From assembly GCF_002933395.1 (NCBI RefSeq), contig NZ_PKFN01000007.1, forward strand, positions 434,001 through 498,000: a stretch of 64,000 bases of DNA. Reading direction: 5' to 3'. The stretch comes from Yoonia maritima. Its GTDB lineage: Bacteria; Pseudomonadota; Alphaproteobacteria; Rhodobacterales; Rhodobacteraceae. Each line of letters opens with the position of its first letter. Positions within the stretch are counted from its first letter, which is position 1. The position numbers were made by a program, and so were the translations under genes. Of this stretch, positions 34,177 through 43,124 are shown piece after piece. Under the pieces are notes generated by a model. That model did not search any database. It had not been told where the DNA came from and saw nothing but the letters and a program-made list of their open reading frames with translations.

Positions 34177-34807
34177 AGATCCCAGTACCTTGAAGCACGC
34201 CATGTTCCATTGCGTATCGGGTTAGCCCAGCAGTAGAACTGATCCCAAGCTTTCCCTTGATGTTATTGCGGTGTGTTTCAACGGTCCGGACCGAGATGTT
34301 CAGCGTGTTTGCGACTTCTTTATTGGATTTGCCTTGGGCGAGTTCAAGCAAGATCGTTTGTTCACGACTGGTTAGGGTTTCGCGCCCGTCGCTAATTTTG
34401 GGGCGCAACGACCCTTTGGCGCCGGTGCACAGATATTGTTCGCCAGCCATCACCGCATCAATTGCATGCCGGATCGATTCTGTTGGTACATCTTTCAGAA
34501 TATATCCGCGCGCGCCGTGGCTGAGCGCGGTAGAGATATAGGCCGGACTGTCATGCATCGAAAGGATTACGATTCGCGTATCTGGTCGTCTTTCCAATAT
34601 GATCTCGGTTGCGTTTAATCCCGAAAGTCCGGGCATGTTCAGATCAAGCAAGATCACATCGGGTGCGAGTGCAATCACCTGATCCACCGCGTCTTGGCCG
34701 TTATTAAGCGCACCGACAACTTCGATGTCGTCATAGCTTTCTAAAATGGCTTGTATGCCTTCGGTGACCATGGGGTGATCATCCACGATCAAAATGCGGA
34801 TCGTCAT
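34175..34807 (-). CDS. LuxR/NarL-family response regulator
   Basis: A 210-residue response regulator. The receiver domain (1-120) has the acidic pair DD9-10, phosphorylation site D55 in LLDLNMPGLSG, and the late lysine in LKDVP; the LuxR helix-turn-helix follows (LTSREQTILLELAQGKSNKEVANTLNISVRTVETHRNNIKGKL). It overlaps the kinase gene by ATGA, so the pair is coupled. A likely DNA target is the TACGTA repeat before dctP (36359-36375). Confidence 0.95.
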   Translation of the reverse strand: MTIRILIVDDHPMVTEGIQAILESYDDIEVVGALNNGQDAVDQVIALAPDVILLDLNMPGLSGLNATEIILERRPDTRIVILSMHDSPAYISTALSHGARGYILKDVPTESIRHAIDAVMAGEQYLCTGAKGSLRPKISDGRETLTSREQTILLELAQGKSNKEVANTLNISVRTVETHRNNIKGKLGISSTAGLTRYAMEHGVLQGTGI

Positions 34808-36231
34808 GCGTTTTCCTTTGGCGTCTTTTGTGGACTTAATAAGTGGGTCAGTGGGACCTGTGCTTCGATAATGGTTCCGGTGGGGGCGTTGCGTGATGTT
34901 TCAATGCGCAAGGTGCCTCCGATTTGTTCGATGCGTTCTTGCATATTTCGGAGCCCAAGGCCATGCGCGCCGCGCCGCTCTGGTTGCGGCCAGGCCATGC
35001 CCGACCCGTTGTCAGTGACGCGCAACATCGCACCTGACCGATGCCCCTTGAGCGTCATGTGAACATGTGTCGCGTTGGCGTGGCGTTCAATATTTGTCAG
35101 TGCCTCTTGGGCAATGCGATAAAGTGCGATCCTTGCATCTTGGTCTAGGCGATTGCGAAAAACGACCGTTTCAAATTCTGTATCGATTCCGGTACGTGTG
35201 CGAAATTCATCGGTCAACGCTTGCAGTGCTGGGCCCAACCCAAGATCGTCAAGCGCCCCAGGACGCAGGTCCCGGCTAATGCGCCGCACTTCTTGGATGG
35301 TTTGACCCAGCCCGTCGATCCCCTTGTTCAAGCTGTCGATGCTGTTGTCCCCAAGCTTGCGGCGGGTTAGTTCAAGCGCATAGCGCACACCGACCAGCAT
35401 CTGGCTAATCCCGTCGTGTAATTCCCGCGCCACGCGACCGCGTTCTTCCTCTTGGGTATCGATGATGCGCTGGGTCAGTTCTTTGAGTTTCACATCGGCC
35501 AACCGCCGTTCGCGCAAGTTCAAAAACATGCCAGTCAGAAACACGCCAATCAGGGCAATGATCGCGATTACTACAATGTAGAAAGAGGTCCGTGTAATGC
35601 GTGCTTGGACTTCGGCGCGCGACGTGGCCACGTTATCAAGCACGTCATCGATAAAAATCCCGGTGCCAATGACCCAGCGCCAATCCTGAAAGCCGTTCAC
35701 ATAGGCGATCATACGCGCCTGTTCACCTGTTGATGGTTTCGTCCAGATAAAGCTGTGATAACCACCGCCCGTACGAGCAATCCGGATTAGTTCATTGGTG
35801 ATCTCGATTCCGTTCGGGTCGGTAAGACCCAGCCAGTTTCGCCCAATGAGGTCGGTTTGGCGCGGCGCGACAAGGTTGTTTCCATCGTAGTCAAACACAA
35901 AGAAATACCCATCTTGCCCATAGAGCATCGAAGATAATTCTTGGGTGACTGCTAATTTTGCGACTTCGTCATCCGGAGCTGCACGTCCATAGGTATTCAC
36001 CACAGCTGTGCGGGCAATGGACAAGTAGTTTTGAAGTTCCGCGCGTTTAGTCGCAATGAGCTGCGCCTCAAGGGCTTGAATTTCGCGTTCTGCAAGCTGA
36101 CGCGACTGCGTTGCGACGACCAATGAAATCAGAAACACCGCTAAGACAAGCGGCACAGTGGCCAAAAGAAAGACCTTTTGCCCGTAGTCTATATTCAACA
36201 TGTCGCGAAGGCGCGCAAATCTCCCATTCAT
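34804..36231 (-). CDS. Sensor histidine kinase with Cache domain (HisKA_3)
   Basis: A 475-residue membrane sensor. A first membrane helix (about 18-40) and a second (216-237) enclose a single Cache domain (about 45-210; DGYFFVFDYDGNNLVAPRQ, GWRWVIGTG-like WRWVIGTGIF) of the type that binds small organic acids in the periplasm. Then follow a HisKA_3 dimer domain with H272 in ARELHDGISQML and a HATPase with ALTNIERHANATH and DNGSGM. It pairs with the LuxR-type regulator. Location between a LysM-SBP gene and a TRAP operon suggests it senses the TRAP substrate. Confidence 0.94.
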   Translation of the reverse strand: MNGRFARLRDMLNIDYGQKVFLLATVPLVLAVFLISLVVATQSRQLAEREIQALEAQLIATKRAELQNYLSIARTAVVNTYGRAAPDDEVAKLAVTQELSSMLYGQDGYFFVFDYDGNNLVAPRQTDLIGRNWLGLTDPNGIEITNELIRIARTGGGYHSFIWTKPSTGEQARMIAYVNGFQDWRWVIGTGIFIDDVLDNVATSRAEVQARITRTSFYIVVIAIIALIGVFLTGMFLNLRERRLADVKLKELTQRIIDTQEEERGRVARELHDGISQMLVGVRYALELTRRKLGDNSIDSLNKGIDGLGQTIQEVRRISRDLRPGALDDLGLGPALQALTDEFRTRTGIDTEFETVVFRNRLDQDARIALYRIAQEALTNIERHANATHVHMTLKGHRSGAMLRVTDNGSGMAWPQPERRGAHGLGLRNMQERIEQIGGTLRIETSRNAPTGTIIEAQVPLTHLLSPQKTPKENA

Positions 36232-36242
36232 GGTGTGATCGT

Positions 36243-36258
36243 TAGCGATGAATCGCTA
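36243..36258. promoter_or_regulatory. Perfect inverted repeat just upstream of the kinase gene
   Basis: TAGCGAT (36243-36249), GA, ATCGCTA (36252-36258), 12 bases before the kinase start. It could be an operator or an mRNA hairpin that limits translation. Confidence 0.4.
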
Positions 36259-36358
36259 CGAATCAAACCCCAAGCCGTCGGCGTCGGTGTATATAGGTGG
36301 CTATGTTTGCCTAATAATAGTGCGGGATTGGTCAGGAAATGTAACAAAAATGCGCTTT

Positions 36359-36375
36359 CTACGTAAAACTACGTA
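36359..36375. promoter_or_regulatory. Double TACGTA site upstream of dctP
   Basis: CTACGTA occurs at 36359-36365 and 36369-36375, exactly 10 bases apart; each TACGTA is itself a palindrome, and together they form an inverted repeat with a 4-base spacer. It is about 100 bases before dctP. The helical spacing suits binding by dimers of the neighbouring LuxR-type response regulator; this is inference. Confidence 0.5.
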
Positions 36376-36472
36376 TTTTCGCTTCGTCAATCACGCGATA
36401 ACCTGCCCGAACGAGAATGATCTGCTTTTGCCCGTGTTTTGGGTGGAAGAATAATATCTGGGAGGAAATTTC

Positions 36473-37555
36473 ATGGATCGCCGTTCATTTCTAAAGAATT
36501 CTGCACTTGGCGGTACGGCCGCTGCTGCGACAGCGCTTGCTGCACCAGCATACGCGCAGGGCAACCGTACGCTTACGCTTGTGACAACGTGGGGACGTGG
36601 TCTGGCTGGTGTGCACGATGCTGCACAACGTGCTGCTGATACAATCACTGCGATGTCTGGCGGTTCGCTGACAGTCGACCTTAAGGCCGCTGGCGAACTT
36701 GTTGGTGCGTTTGAAGTATTTGATGCTGTGACTTCTGGTCAGGCTGACATGTACCATGGTGCGGACTACTACTTTGTGAACCAGCACCCTGGTTATGCAT
36801 ACTTCACATCCGTACCTTTCGGCATGACGCCACAAGAACTTGCAAACTGGTACTACCAAGGCGAAGGTCAGGGCTTCCACGACGAACTCGGCCAGATCTT
36901 TGGTCTGAAATCCTTCCTTGCTGGTAACACTGGTCCACAGGCTGGTGGTTGGTTCTCAAAAGAGATCACTGGCCCAGAGGATTTCCAAGGTCTGAAGTTC
37001 CGCATGCCAGGTCTGGGTGGTCAGGCACTGGGTAAAATGGGTGCATCTGTACAAAACCTGCCAGGTGCCGAAGTGTACCAAGCACTGGCTTCCGGCGCGA
37101 TCGACGGAACTGAGTGGATCGGCCCATGGGCAGATGAAAAAGCTGGTTTCCAAGAAATTACTAAGTTCTATTACACAGCTGGTATGCACGAGCCGGGCGC
37201 TGGTCTGTCACTTGCGACGAACCTTGACGTGTTCGAAAGCCTAAGCCCAGAGCACCAGAAGATCATCGAAATCGCGTCTGGCGAAGCGCACCAGTGGAAC
37301 CTTGCACAGTTCATGAACAACAACGGTGCAGCGTTGCAGCGTCTACAAGCTGGCGGTGTTAAGGTTCTGGAATTCCCTGACACAGTTTGGGATGCAATGG
37401 GTTCTGCTGCGAAAGAAACTCTGGACCAGTATGCTGGCGACGACATCTATGACCGTCTGCGTGCAAGCTACAACGCATCTATGGCTGCGTCTTCTGGCTG
37501 GATCCAGAAATCTGAAGGTGCTTACCGCGCCCAGCGTGACCGTGTAATGGGCTAA
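36473..37555 (+). CDS. TRAP transporter substrate-binding protein (DctP family, TakP-like)
   Basis: A 360-residue periplasmic binding protein. It has a twin-arginine signal (MDRRSFLKNSALGG, with cleavage after APAYAQ), as in the TakP-type group that binds 2-oxo acids or related carboxylates. Core motifs are FRMPGLGGQALGKMG and PGAEVYQALASGAIDGTEW, the latter with the conserved segment near the carboxylate-binding arginine (in FRMPG). The ribosome site is GGGAGGAAA. Codon use is strongly biased, consistent with very high expression. The ligand is probably an organic acid but cannot be named. Confidence 0.94.
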   Translation: MDRRSFLKNSALGGTAAAATALAAPAYAQGNRTLTLVTTWGRGLAGVHDAAQRAADTITAMSGGSLTVDLKAAGELVGAFEVFDAVTSGQADMYHGADYYFVNQHPGYAYFTSVPFGMTPQELANWYYQGEGQGFHDELGQIFGLKSFLAGNTGPQAGGWFSKEITGPEDFQGLKFRMPGLGGQALGKMGASVQNLPGAEVYQALASGAIDGTEWIGPWADEKAGFQEITKFYYTAGMHEPGAGLSLATNLDVFESLSPEHQKIIEIASGEAHQWNLAQFMNNNGAALQRLQAGGVKVLEFPDTVWDAMGSAAKETLDQYAGDDIYDRLRASYNASMAASSGWIQKSEGAYRAQRDRVMG

Positions 37556-37585
37556 GGCCCATTCACTTAACGTGACTATCTAACG

Positions 37586-37619
37586 TGAGGGCCCGATGCG
37601 TTTTGCATAGGGGCCCTCA
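37586..37619 (+). other. Intercistronic hairpin after dctP
   Basis: TGAGGGCCC (37586-37594) with GGGCCCTCA (37611-37619), plus inner ATGC/GCAT around a GTTTT loop. No T tract follows. Such hairpins usually protect the abundant binding-protein message and reduce expression of the permease genes downstream. Confidence 0.75.
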
Positions 37620-37678
37620 TGCATAGGGGTGCAAGGGAAGCACCTATCAAAAAATTATCGCGACAGGGGGATTGGGAC

Positions 37679-38626
37679 ATGGGCCTGGTCGAAGCATGGG
37701 GGGGTAACCCCATTGGTTGGTTCTTTGCCAACCTAATCGAAGCATTTTACAATTTTGGCTACGCAGTGACACATCCCGGCCAATGGTTGTCGTGGATTCC
37801 CTTTACCAATTCAGCAATGGACGACCTTGAGGTCAAACAGGCGCTCATGCGCTTTATCTACTACGGCGCCTCGGTCGAATTGTTCTTTGTCGTATTTGTC
37901 ATTTTCATGATCGTCAGCATCGTTGGCTTTGTGAACAACCAGTTCATGTGGGGCTGCGTGCGCGTGCTAGAAGGCATCGCAAACAAGGTCGGTCGCTTTT
38001 TCGCTTGGGCAGGGCTGCTGATGGTCCTGCAGCAGATCGTGATCATCTTTATGCAGCGCATCTTTGCGGTGTCTGAAATCGGTGTCGGCTTTGGCGTCAA
38101 CTTTGCCAAGGACGTCAGCTGGTGGTCAGAAGAGCTCAAGCTTTATAACGCGATGATCGTCTGCATGTGCGCGAGCTATACATTCGTCCAAGGCGGCCAC
38201 GTCCGCGTTGATCTGGTCTATTCCGCAGTAAGCCACCGTACCAAGCGGATCATCGATATGGTTGGTTCACTGTTGTTGATGGTGCCTGCCGCTATTCTAA
38301 CATGGCTTTACGGCTGGTTCTTCTTGTGGCGCAACCTTGTGGTGCCGAACCCATCGGCGTCCGATAGCCTTGACCGTTTGGTGAACAAGGCACGCGCATT
38401 GCGTTGGAACGTTGAAACAATCGGCTTTTCGCCAAATGGGTTTAACGCCTACTTCCTGTTCAAAATCCTACTGGTGACCTTCACCATCATGGTGATGGTG
38501 CAGGCTGTCGCGTTCTTCTATCGCTCGTACCTTGAGCTAAAAGAAGGCCCGGACAGTGACGGCAAGAACCTTGACCGTGATGTCATCGGCGATGCGACCG
38601 CTGAACTTGTCGCAGAAATTCACTAA
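37679..38626 (+). CDS. TRAP transporter small permease, enlarged (DctQ)
   Basis: A 315-residue DctQ-type membrane protein, much longer than the usual 160-200. The start at 37679 (MGLVEAWGGNPIGWFF) follows GGGGGA; an upstream frame start would add 20 residues overlapping the hairpin region. The four DctQ helices lie in the middle and end, with the family motif SYTFVQGGHVRVDLVYSAV near residues 165-185. Extra N-terminal parts (FANLIEAFYNFGYAV) and a 40-residue insertion after AILTWLYGWFFLWRN (PNPSASDSLDRLVNKARALR) make the difference. Lies between dctP and dctM. Confidence 0.88.
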   Translation: MGLVEAWGGNPIGWFFANLIEAFYNFGYAVTHPGQWLSWIPFTNSAMDDLEVKQALMRFIYYGASVELFFVVFVIFMIVSIVGFVNNQFMWGCVRVLEGIANKVGRFFAWAGLLMVLQQIVIIFMQRIFAVSEIGVGFGVNFAKDVSWWSEELKLYNAMIVCMCASYTFVQGGHVRVDLVYSAVSHRTKRIIDMVGSLLLMVPAAILTWLYGWFFLWRNLVVPNPSASDSLDRLVNKARALRWNVETIGFSPNGFNAYFLFKILLVTFTIMVMVQAVAFFYRSYLELKEGPDSDGKNLDRDVIGDATAELVAEIH

Positions 38627-38641
38627 GGTAGGGCGCGAGAT

Positions 38642-40996
38642 ATGCTTTTAGGTTTAGATGGCGTAGAAATCGGCATCATCATCGTCTTTTTGACGTTGTT
38701 TGCTGGGATTTTGTCGGGCTTTCCTGTCGCTTTTGCGATTAGTGGTTCTGCCGTTATTTCATTCGGAATTATCGCCGCTCTCGACAGCTCTGGTCTGTTG
38801 ATTCATGCCGCGATTGATACAAACTCTGCGGACTATGCAGGGCTGATTGCCGAAGGTGTGCGCCCGGACGCGATATCTGTGTTCCGATACCCCGAATTGC
38901 CGCGTTATGAACATGTGCTGTTCCCCAACGGTTGGGAACAAGCTCTTGATCGTAACGTTGGTTTCCTTGTGAACCGCATGAACGAACGTGTTCTTGCTGG
39001 TCAGTCTATCGAAACACTGCTTGCCGTTGTGATGTTCGTCATGATGGGCATCGTGCTAGAGCGGTCGCGGATCGCGGATGAATTGCTGACAACAATGGCC
39101 AAAGTATTCGGTCCATTGCCCGGCGGTTTGGCTGTATCCATCGTGATCGTGGGGGCGTTTCTGGCTGCGTCTACAGGTATCGTAGGTGCCACGGTTGTGA
39201 CTATGGGCCTGCTGGCGCTGCCTACCATGCTTAAGAACGGATACTCGCCTGAACTATCGACAGGTGTGATCGCGGCCTCTGGTACACTTGGCCAGATCAT
39301 TCCGCCGTCCATTGTTATCGTTCTATTGGGTACGCTTGCTGGTGACCTTTATTCAGCCGCCCAAGAAGAACGCGCGCAGCTTGCGGGTTGTTCTGATGCG
39401 CTGACATATCTGGGTGAACCTGCTGTTGTGTCCGTCGGCACGTTGTTCCAAGCAGCGATGCTGCCGGGGATTATGCTCGCGGTGCTTTATGCGGGTTATG
39501 CGTTTGTCTTTGCTCTGTTTAACCCGTCCAAAGCGCCTGCTGTTCAATTCGAAACTAGCGGCACAGGTGAAACAGTCACCCGGAACGAGGCCTTTACCTG
39601 GTTCCTTGCTGTACCGGTAGGGATCATTGGTTTGACCATCGGGCTTGGCCAAACTGGTTTGTTAGGCAATCAGACGATCATCGTTGATAGCTTTACCGAT
39701 GCCGGACAAACCGCGTCACTACGCACAAACGTTGGTGACGACTGTGCCGCCGCAATGCTTGATCTTCATGGTGAAGAGGCATGGAATACTGCGTTGTCAG
39801 AACAAGCCGCCATCAACGAAGCAGGCGGCGTCGCCGAGGCGCGCGCGCTTAGCGACGAAGAACGCGCAACGCTGACTGCTGAACGTGTCGCGGCTGCTGC
39901 CCCGATTGGCAAAGGCATCGGCATCACCGCGATGTTCCTTGCGCTGACGCTCGCTATTGCGCGTGGTGTTGCACCAAGCAAGGACGCACGTCCATTGCTG
40001 ATTGGTGTGGCCGGGGTTGTACTGCTGTTGCTCGCTGATCTTGCGTTCATTTCGCCGCTGACATCTCCGGGTGTTACGACCGTGATTATCGCGCTGCCGC
40101 TTTTGGTTGCCTTCTTCGGGATGCGTGTCGCGATCAAGTACCTTGCTGCGAATGAAATCCTGCGTGTGGTCTTTCCACCGCTGGTTCTGATCATTGCAGT
40201 GCTTGGTTCGATCCTTGGCGGGATCACAAACCCAACCCCGGCTGCGGCCTTGGGGGCAGGTGGTGCGCTATTGCTTGCTGCGTACCGCAAGCGTCAAGAC
40301 CAAGGGCTGTCTGGCCGGATCGTTCTGCAAACCACAGGTGCTATTGCGCTGATGTTGCTGGTTGGTGTGAACTTTGACATGCGTATGGGCCAAGAGGTCG
40401 TGCTGTTCGAAAACCGCATCGCCTATCTCGTTGCGTTCGTTTCGTTCCTTTATGCGATGTTTGGTCTTGGGTGGTCATGTTGGGTTCTGCTTTCGGGCGG
40501 TGTACTTTCGCCCGTTGTCCGCGAAACAGCCAAGGTGACATCGATGGTGTTTACGATCCTGATCGGGTCGCAACTATTGAACCTCGTACTGATCTCGTTC
40601 GGTGGTGAACACTATATCCAGCAGTTCCTGCGGTCGTTTGACAACGAATGGCAGGTGTTCTTGCTGGTCATGTTCGTTCTGTTCATCCTAGGGTTCGTCT
40701 TGGACTTCCTTGAGATCATCTACATCGTAATCCCGATCGTTGGGCCAGTCATCTATGGCGGTACATTTGATCCCAAATGGGTCACGATCATGATTGCGGT
40801 GAACCTGCAGACATCGTTCCTGACGCCGCCATTCGGGTTTGCACTGTTCTATCTGCGCGGGGTTGCACCCAAGTCGATTACAACGGGCCAAATCTATCGT
40901 GGTGTGATGCCTTTCATCGCTATTCAGGTCGGCGCGTTGATGTTGCTAGCATTGGTGCCAAGCGTTGTGACAATCGTGCCAAACCTGCTCAAGTAA
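38642..40996 (+). CDS. TRAP transporter large permease, enlarged (DctM)
   Basis: A 784-residue DctM protein; the family norm is about 425-450. The N-terminal family motif (GFPVAFAISGSAVI, residues 27-40) and the ASTGIVGATVVTMGLLALPTM and SGTLGQIIPPSIVIV blocks (176-230) are intact, as is the C-terminal LTPPFGFALFYLRG. Extra sequence lies at about 50-120 (hydrophilic), 232-262, and 335-560: a hydrophilic part rich in Ala/Glu (340-420) followed by several added membrane helices. The frame is uninterrupted and not two fused genes. The added helices may give extra subunit contacts with the equally enlarged DctQ. Confidence 0.9.
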   Translation: MLLGLDGVEIGIIIVFLTLFAGILSGFPVAFAISGSAVISFGIIAALDSSGLLIHAAIDTNSADYAGLIAEGVRPDAISVFRYPELPRYEHVLFPNGWEQALDRNVGFLVNRMNERVLAGQSIETLLAVVMFVMMGIVLERSRIADELLTTMAKVFGPLPGGLAVSIVIVGAFLAASTGIVGATVVTMGLLALPTMLKNGYSPELSTGVIAASGTLGQIIPPSIVIVLLGTLAGDLYSAAQEERAQLAGCSDALTYLGEPAVVSVGTLFQAAMLPGIMLAVLYAGYAFVFALFNPSKAPAVQFETSGTGETVTRNEAFTWFLAVPVGIIGLTIGLGQTGLLGNQTIIVDSFTDAGQTASLRTNVGDDCAAAMLDLHGEEAWNTALSEQAAINEAGGVAEARALSDEERATLTAERVAAAAPIGKGIGITAMFLALTLAIARGVAPSKDARPLLIGVAGVVLLLLADLAFISPLTSPGVTTVIIALPLLVAFFGMRVAIKYLAANEILRVVFPPLVLIIAVLGSILGGITNPTPAAALGAGGALLLAAYRKRQDQGLSGRIVLQTTGAIALMLLVGVNFDMRMGQEVVLFENRIAYLVAFVSFLYAMFGLGWSCWVLLSGGVLSPVVRETAKVTSMVFTILIGSQLLNLVLISFGGEHYIQQFLRSFDNEWQVFLLVMFVLFILGFVLDFLEIIYIVIPIVGPVIYGGTFDPKWVTIMIAVNLQTSFLTPPFGFALFYLRGVAPKSITTGQIYRGVMPFIAIQVGALMLLALVPSVVTIVPNLLK

Positions 40997-41012
40997 ACGA
41001 GAAAACACAAAA

Positions 41013-41047
41013 GAAGGGCGCGTGCAGGAAACTGCGCGCGCCTTTTT
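41013..41047 (+). terminator. Intrinsic terminator of the TRAP operon
   Basis: GGCGCGTGCAG (41017-41027), loop GAAA, CTGCGCGCGCC (41032-41042), one G-T pair, followed by five T. Confidence 0.9.
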
Positions 41048-41064
41048 CGTTGTCTGGCTGGATT

Positions 41065-41871
41065 TTAGATGCGTCCGTCAGGTAGCTTAATCTGCGCTAC
41101 CTGTTCCGCAATCGGATCGTTCGATAGCGGATGTACATCAGAACTGTACTGGGATGGATCGCCCAAGGGTGTCCATTGGCCACCTTTGTAAATTTCTAAG
41201 CCTTCGAACTTGGCTTTGTAATCCATCTTACGGCTGCCGGGTACCCAATAGCCAAGATAGATATAGGGCAGGCCAAGCTCGCGCGCGATATTGATATGAT
41301 CAAGAATGATATATGTCCCAAGAGACAGTTTTTCTAACGCCGGGTCGAAAAACGAATAGACCATCGAAAGCCCATCATCGAGAATATCAGTCAGACAAAC
41401 CGCATGCAGTTTTCTGTTGTGTGTGTATTCGATCAGACGTGACCTGATAGGTGTTTCTTCGACCATCGCAGCAAATTCAAACATATCCATGTCTGCCATG
41501 CCGCCAGTCGCGTGGCGACCATCTAAGTATTCGCGAAACAGGTCGTATTGTTCTTCCGTTGCCCATGGGGATGTGGCACGCCGATCCAAATACGCGCCAC
41601 GCTTACTAACGCGGCGTTGACTGCGTGTTGGCGTAAATTTTGAAACATCAATACGTGCAGACATACAGGCGGAGCATTCTGCGCAAGATGGACGGTAAAG
41701 CACATTTTGGGATCGACGAAACCCTTGTTTTGAAAGGGAATCGTTTAGTTTCGTGGCCGCGTCGCCTTGCAGTGCAGTAAACAGCTTCCGTTCCATCCTG
41801 CCCTCAAGGTAAGGGCAGGGTTGCGGTGCAGTCACATAGAACTGCGGTGCAATAGGAAGCGTGTGGCGCAT
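41065..41871 (-). CDS. bpt: Aspartate/glutamate leucyltransferase (Bpt)
   Basis: A 268-residue aminoacyl-tRNA protein transferase of the N-end rule pathway, which adds leucine to proteins with N-terminal Asp or Glu so that ClpAP degrades them. N-terminal marks: [15 protein letters not shown] (residues 18-32) and [21 protein letters not shown]-terminal marks: [20 protein letters not shown] and [17 protein letters not shown]. It is the arginyltransferase-like family, and Bpt is the usual bacterial specificity; arginine transfer (ate) cannot be excluded by reading. Confidence 0.94.
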   Translation of the reverse strand: MRHTLPIAPQFYVTAPQPCPYLEGRMERKLFTALQGDAATKLNDSLSKQGFRRSQNVLYRPSCAECSACMSARIDVSKFTPTRSQRRVSKRGAYLDRRATSPWATEEQYDLFREYLDGRHATGGMADMDMFEFAAMVEETPIRSRLIEYTHNRKLHAVCLTDILDDGLSMVYSFFDPALEKLSLGTYIILDHINIARELGLPYIYLGYWVPGSRKMDYKAKFEGLEIYKGGQWTPLGDPSQYSSDVHPLSNDPIAEQVAQIKLPDGRI

Positions 41872-41990
41872 GAGGTCATCCGAGTAATGTGTCTCAAAAC
41901 CTTAACAATCCATTTTCATCAGGCCAAGCCCTGTTTCCGATCTGGCAACAACGCTTTCGTATATGTGTTACATCCGATGGTTGAGGTTTC

Positions 41991-42419
41991 TCACGCATAG
42001 CGGTTCATCGCATAGGTCCCAAGAAGGTAATCAGTCAGACCCTTGGATTCGCGCGACACTAGCATCAATATCACAGAGATAAGCTGCAAAGGTGCAATAC
42101 AGACGCTTATTGTGTATCCCAGCGTGTGCGCAAGCGCAGTTCCTGAAGACAGCGGGCGACCGTATAGGTCCCTGAGTGTGATACCAAACATGCGCATGCC
42201 CCATGTCGCAGACCCGTTTGCGATGGTGAACCAGCGGTAGAAAAATCCAACAGTCAGCATCAGCGCGGGGAAAAAGAATATCCCGGTGAATGCTGTAAAC
42301 GGCAAGGCGAGCGCGCAGAGGACGCCGATAATGATGATGTCAAAAATCCACGCGAGGCCGCGTTTTAATGTGACGCCAGAAAATGCGTCGGCGGTCGGGT
42401 AATACGGTGTGTCAGTCAT
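41991..42419 (-). CDS. RDD-family membrane protein
   Basis: A 142-residue inner membrane protein with the RDD domain (VTLKRGLAWIFDIIIIGVL, where R-D-D appears as R..D) and about three to four membrane helices; TWGMRMFGITLRDLYG matches the conserved intracellular segment. RDD proteins are small carriers or membrane regulators of unclear role. It is 120 bases downstream of bpt in the same direction but with its own start region. Confidence 0.85.
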   Translation of the reverse strand: MTDTPYYPTADAFSGVTLKRGLAWIFDIIIIGVLCALALPFTAFTGIFFFPALMLTVGFFYRWFTIANGSATWGMRMFGITLRDLYGRPLSSGTALAHTLGYTISVCIAPLQLISVILMLVSRESKGLTDYLLGTYAMNRYA

Positions 42420-42485
42420 TGGAATGCTCTGATTTAAATGAAAGGGGCAGGCGGCCCAAGGTGGTTGGGGCGCCTGTTCACTTGT

Positions 42486-42905
42486 TTAGTTGGCAGGTTC
42501 AGGGAGCGCATCGTCGCTTGTAGCGTTGGCACGTTCGTTCATGAACTGATCGAACTCGGCCTTATCCTTTGCATCGCGCAGACGTTTTAAGAAAGCTTCG
42601 AAATTATCCTGTTCTTCTTCAAGGCGGCGCAGGGTTTCGTGCTTGTACGCGTCAAAGGCGTTGTTCCCGCTAGATTGGCGCATGTGACGACGGTGCGATT
42701 TGTGACTGCAAGATTTGTTAAACATACGTTTGCTCCAGATCATATAGGCAAGAAGGGCAAGGCCGATTGGCCAGACAAAGATAAAGCCCAGAACCATTGC
42801 GGCGATCCAAGCCCCTTTTCCGCGCTCGTCTAGCCAAGATTCGGCTCGGGCGAAAAACCCAAGAGGATGGGGCGGGGCCATCTGGGATTGGGTGGCGGTG
42901 TTCAT
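42486..42905 (-). CDS. DUF2852 membrane protein
   Basis: A 139-residue protein with one or two membrane helices (GAWIAAMVLGFIFVWPIGLALLAYMIW, about residues 28-54, the DUF2852 signature), a His/Arg-rich stretch (KSCSHKSHRRHMRQ), and a charged coiled-coil tail (LRRLEEEQDNFEAFLKRLRDAKDKAEFDQFM). The start at 42905 has AAAGGAG. Function unknown. Two 19-base palindromic boxes sit before it (42934-43011), so its expression is probably controlled in a switch-like way. Confidence 0.87.
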   Translation of the reverse strand: MNTATQSQMAPPHPLGFFARAESWLDERGKGAWIAAMVLGFIFVWPIGLALLAYMIWSKRMFNKSCSHKSHRRHMRQSSGNNAFDAYKHETLRRLEEEQDNFEAFLKRLRDAKDKAEFDQFMNERANATSDDALPEPAN

Positions 42906-42933
42906 GGTGGGCTCCTTTATGTGGTTTGTTACT

Positions 42934-43011
42934 ATGTGAATGCCTTTCACATGAGTAGATATCGGAACTGGGGCCATGACCTTCAAGGGTCTATGTGAAT
43001 GTTTCTTACAT
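42934..43011. promoter_or_regulatory. Two related 19-base boxes upstream of the DUF2852 gene
   Basis: ATGTGAATGCCTTTCACAT (42934-42952) and ATGTGAATGTTTCTTACAT (42993-43011) share 15 of 19 bases, begin and end with ATGT/ACAT, and are 59 bases apart. The first is an inverted repeat with arms ATGTGAA/TTCACAT. They are candidate operators for one dimeric regulator; PadR or MerR type is possible. Confidence 0.55.
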
Positions 43012-43124
43012 TAACCTAAATTATACTTTAGGATCAGTGGTTTATGTGATAAAAAACTAGTATAAACGATCCGGGATAATTGGGAAAAGATGCCGAAGTG
43101 TCCCTGCAGACCCCCAAATTTCAC

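Noticed and set aside
42934..42952. CRP/FNR site (TGTGA ... TCACA) before the DUF2852 gene
   Set aside because: The spacer is 7 bases, not 6, and the second copy lacks TCACA; the shared pattern is ATGTGAATG ... ACAT, which fits another regulator.
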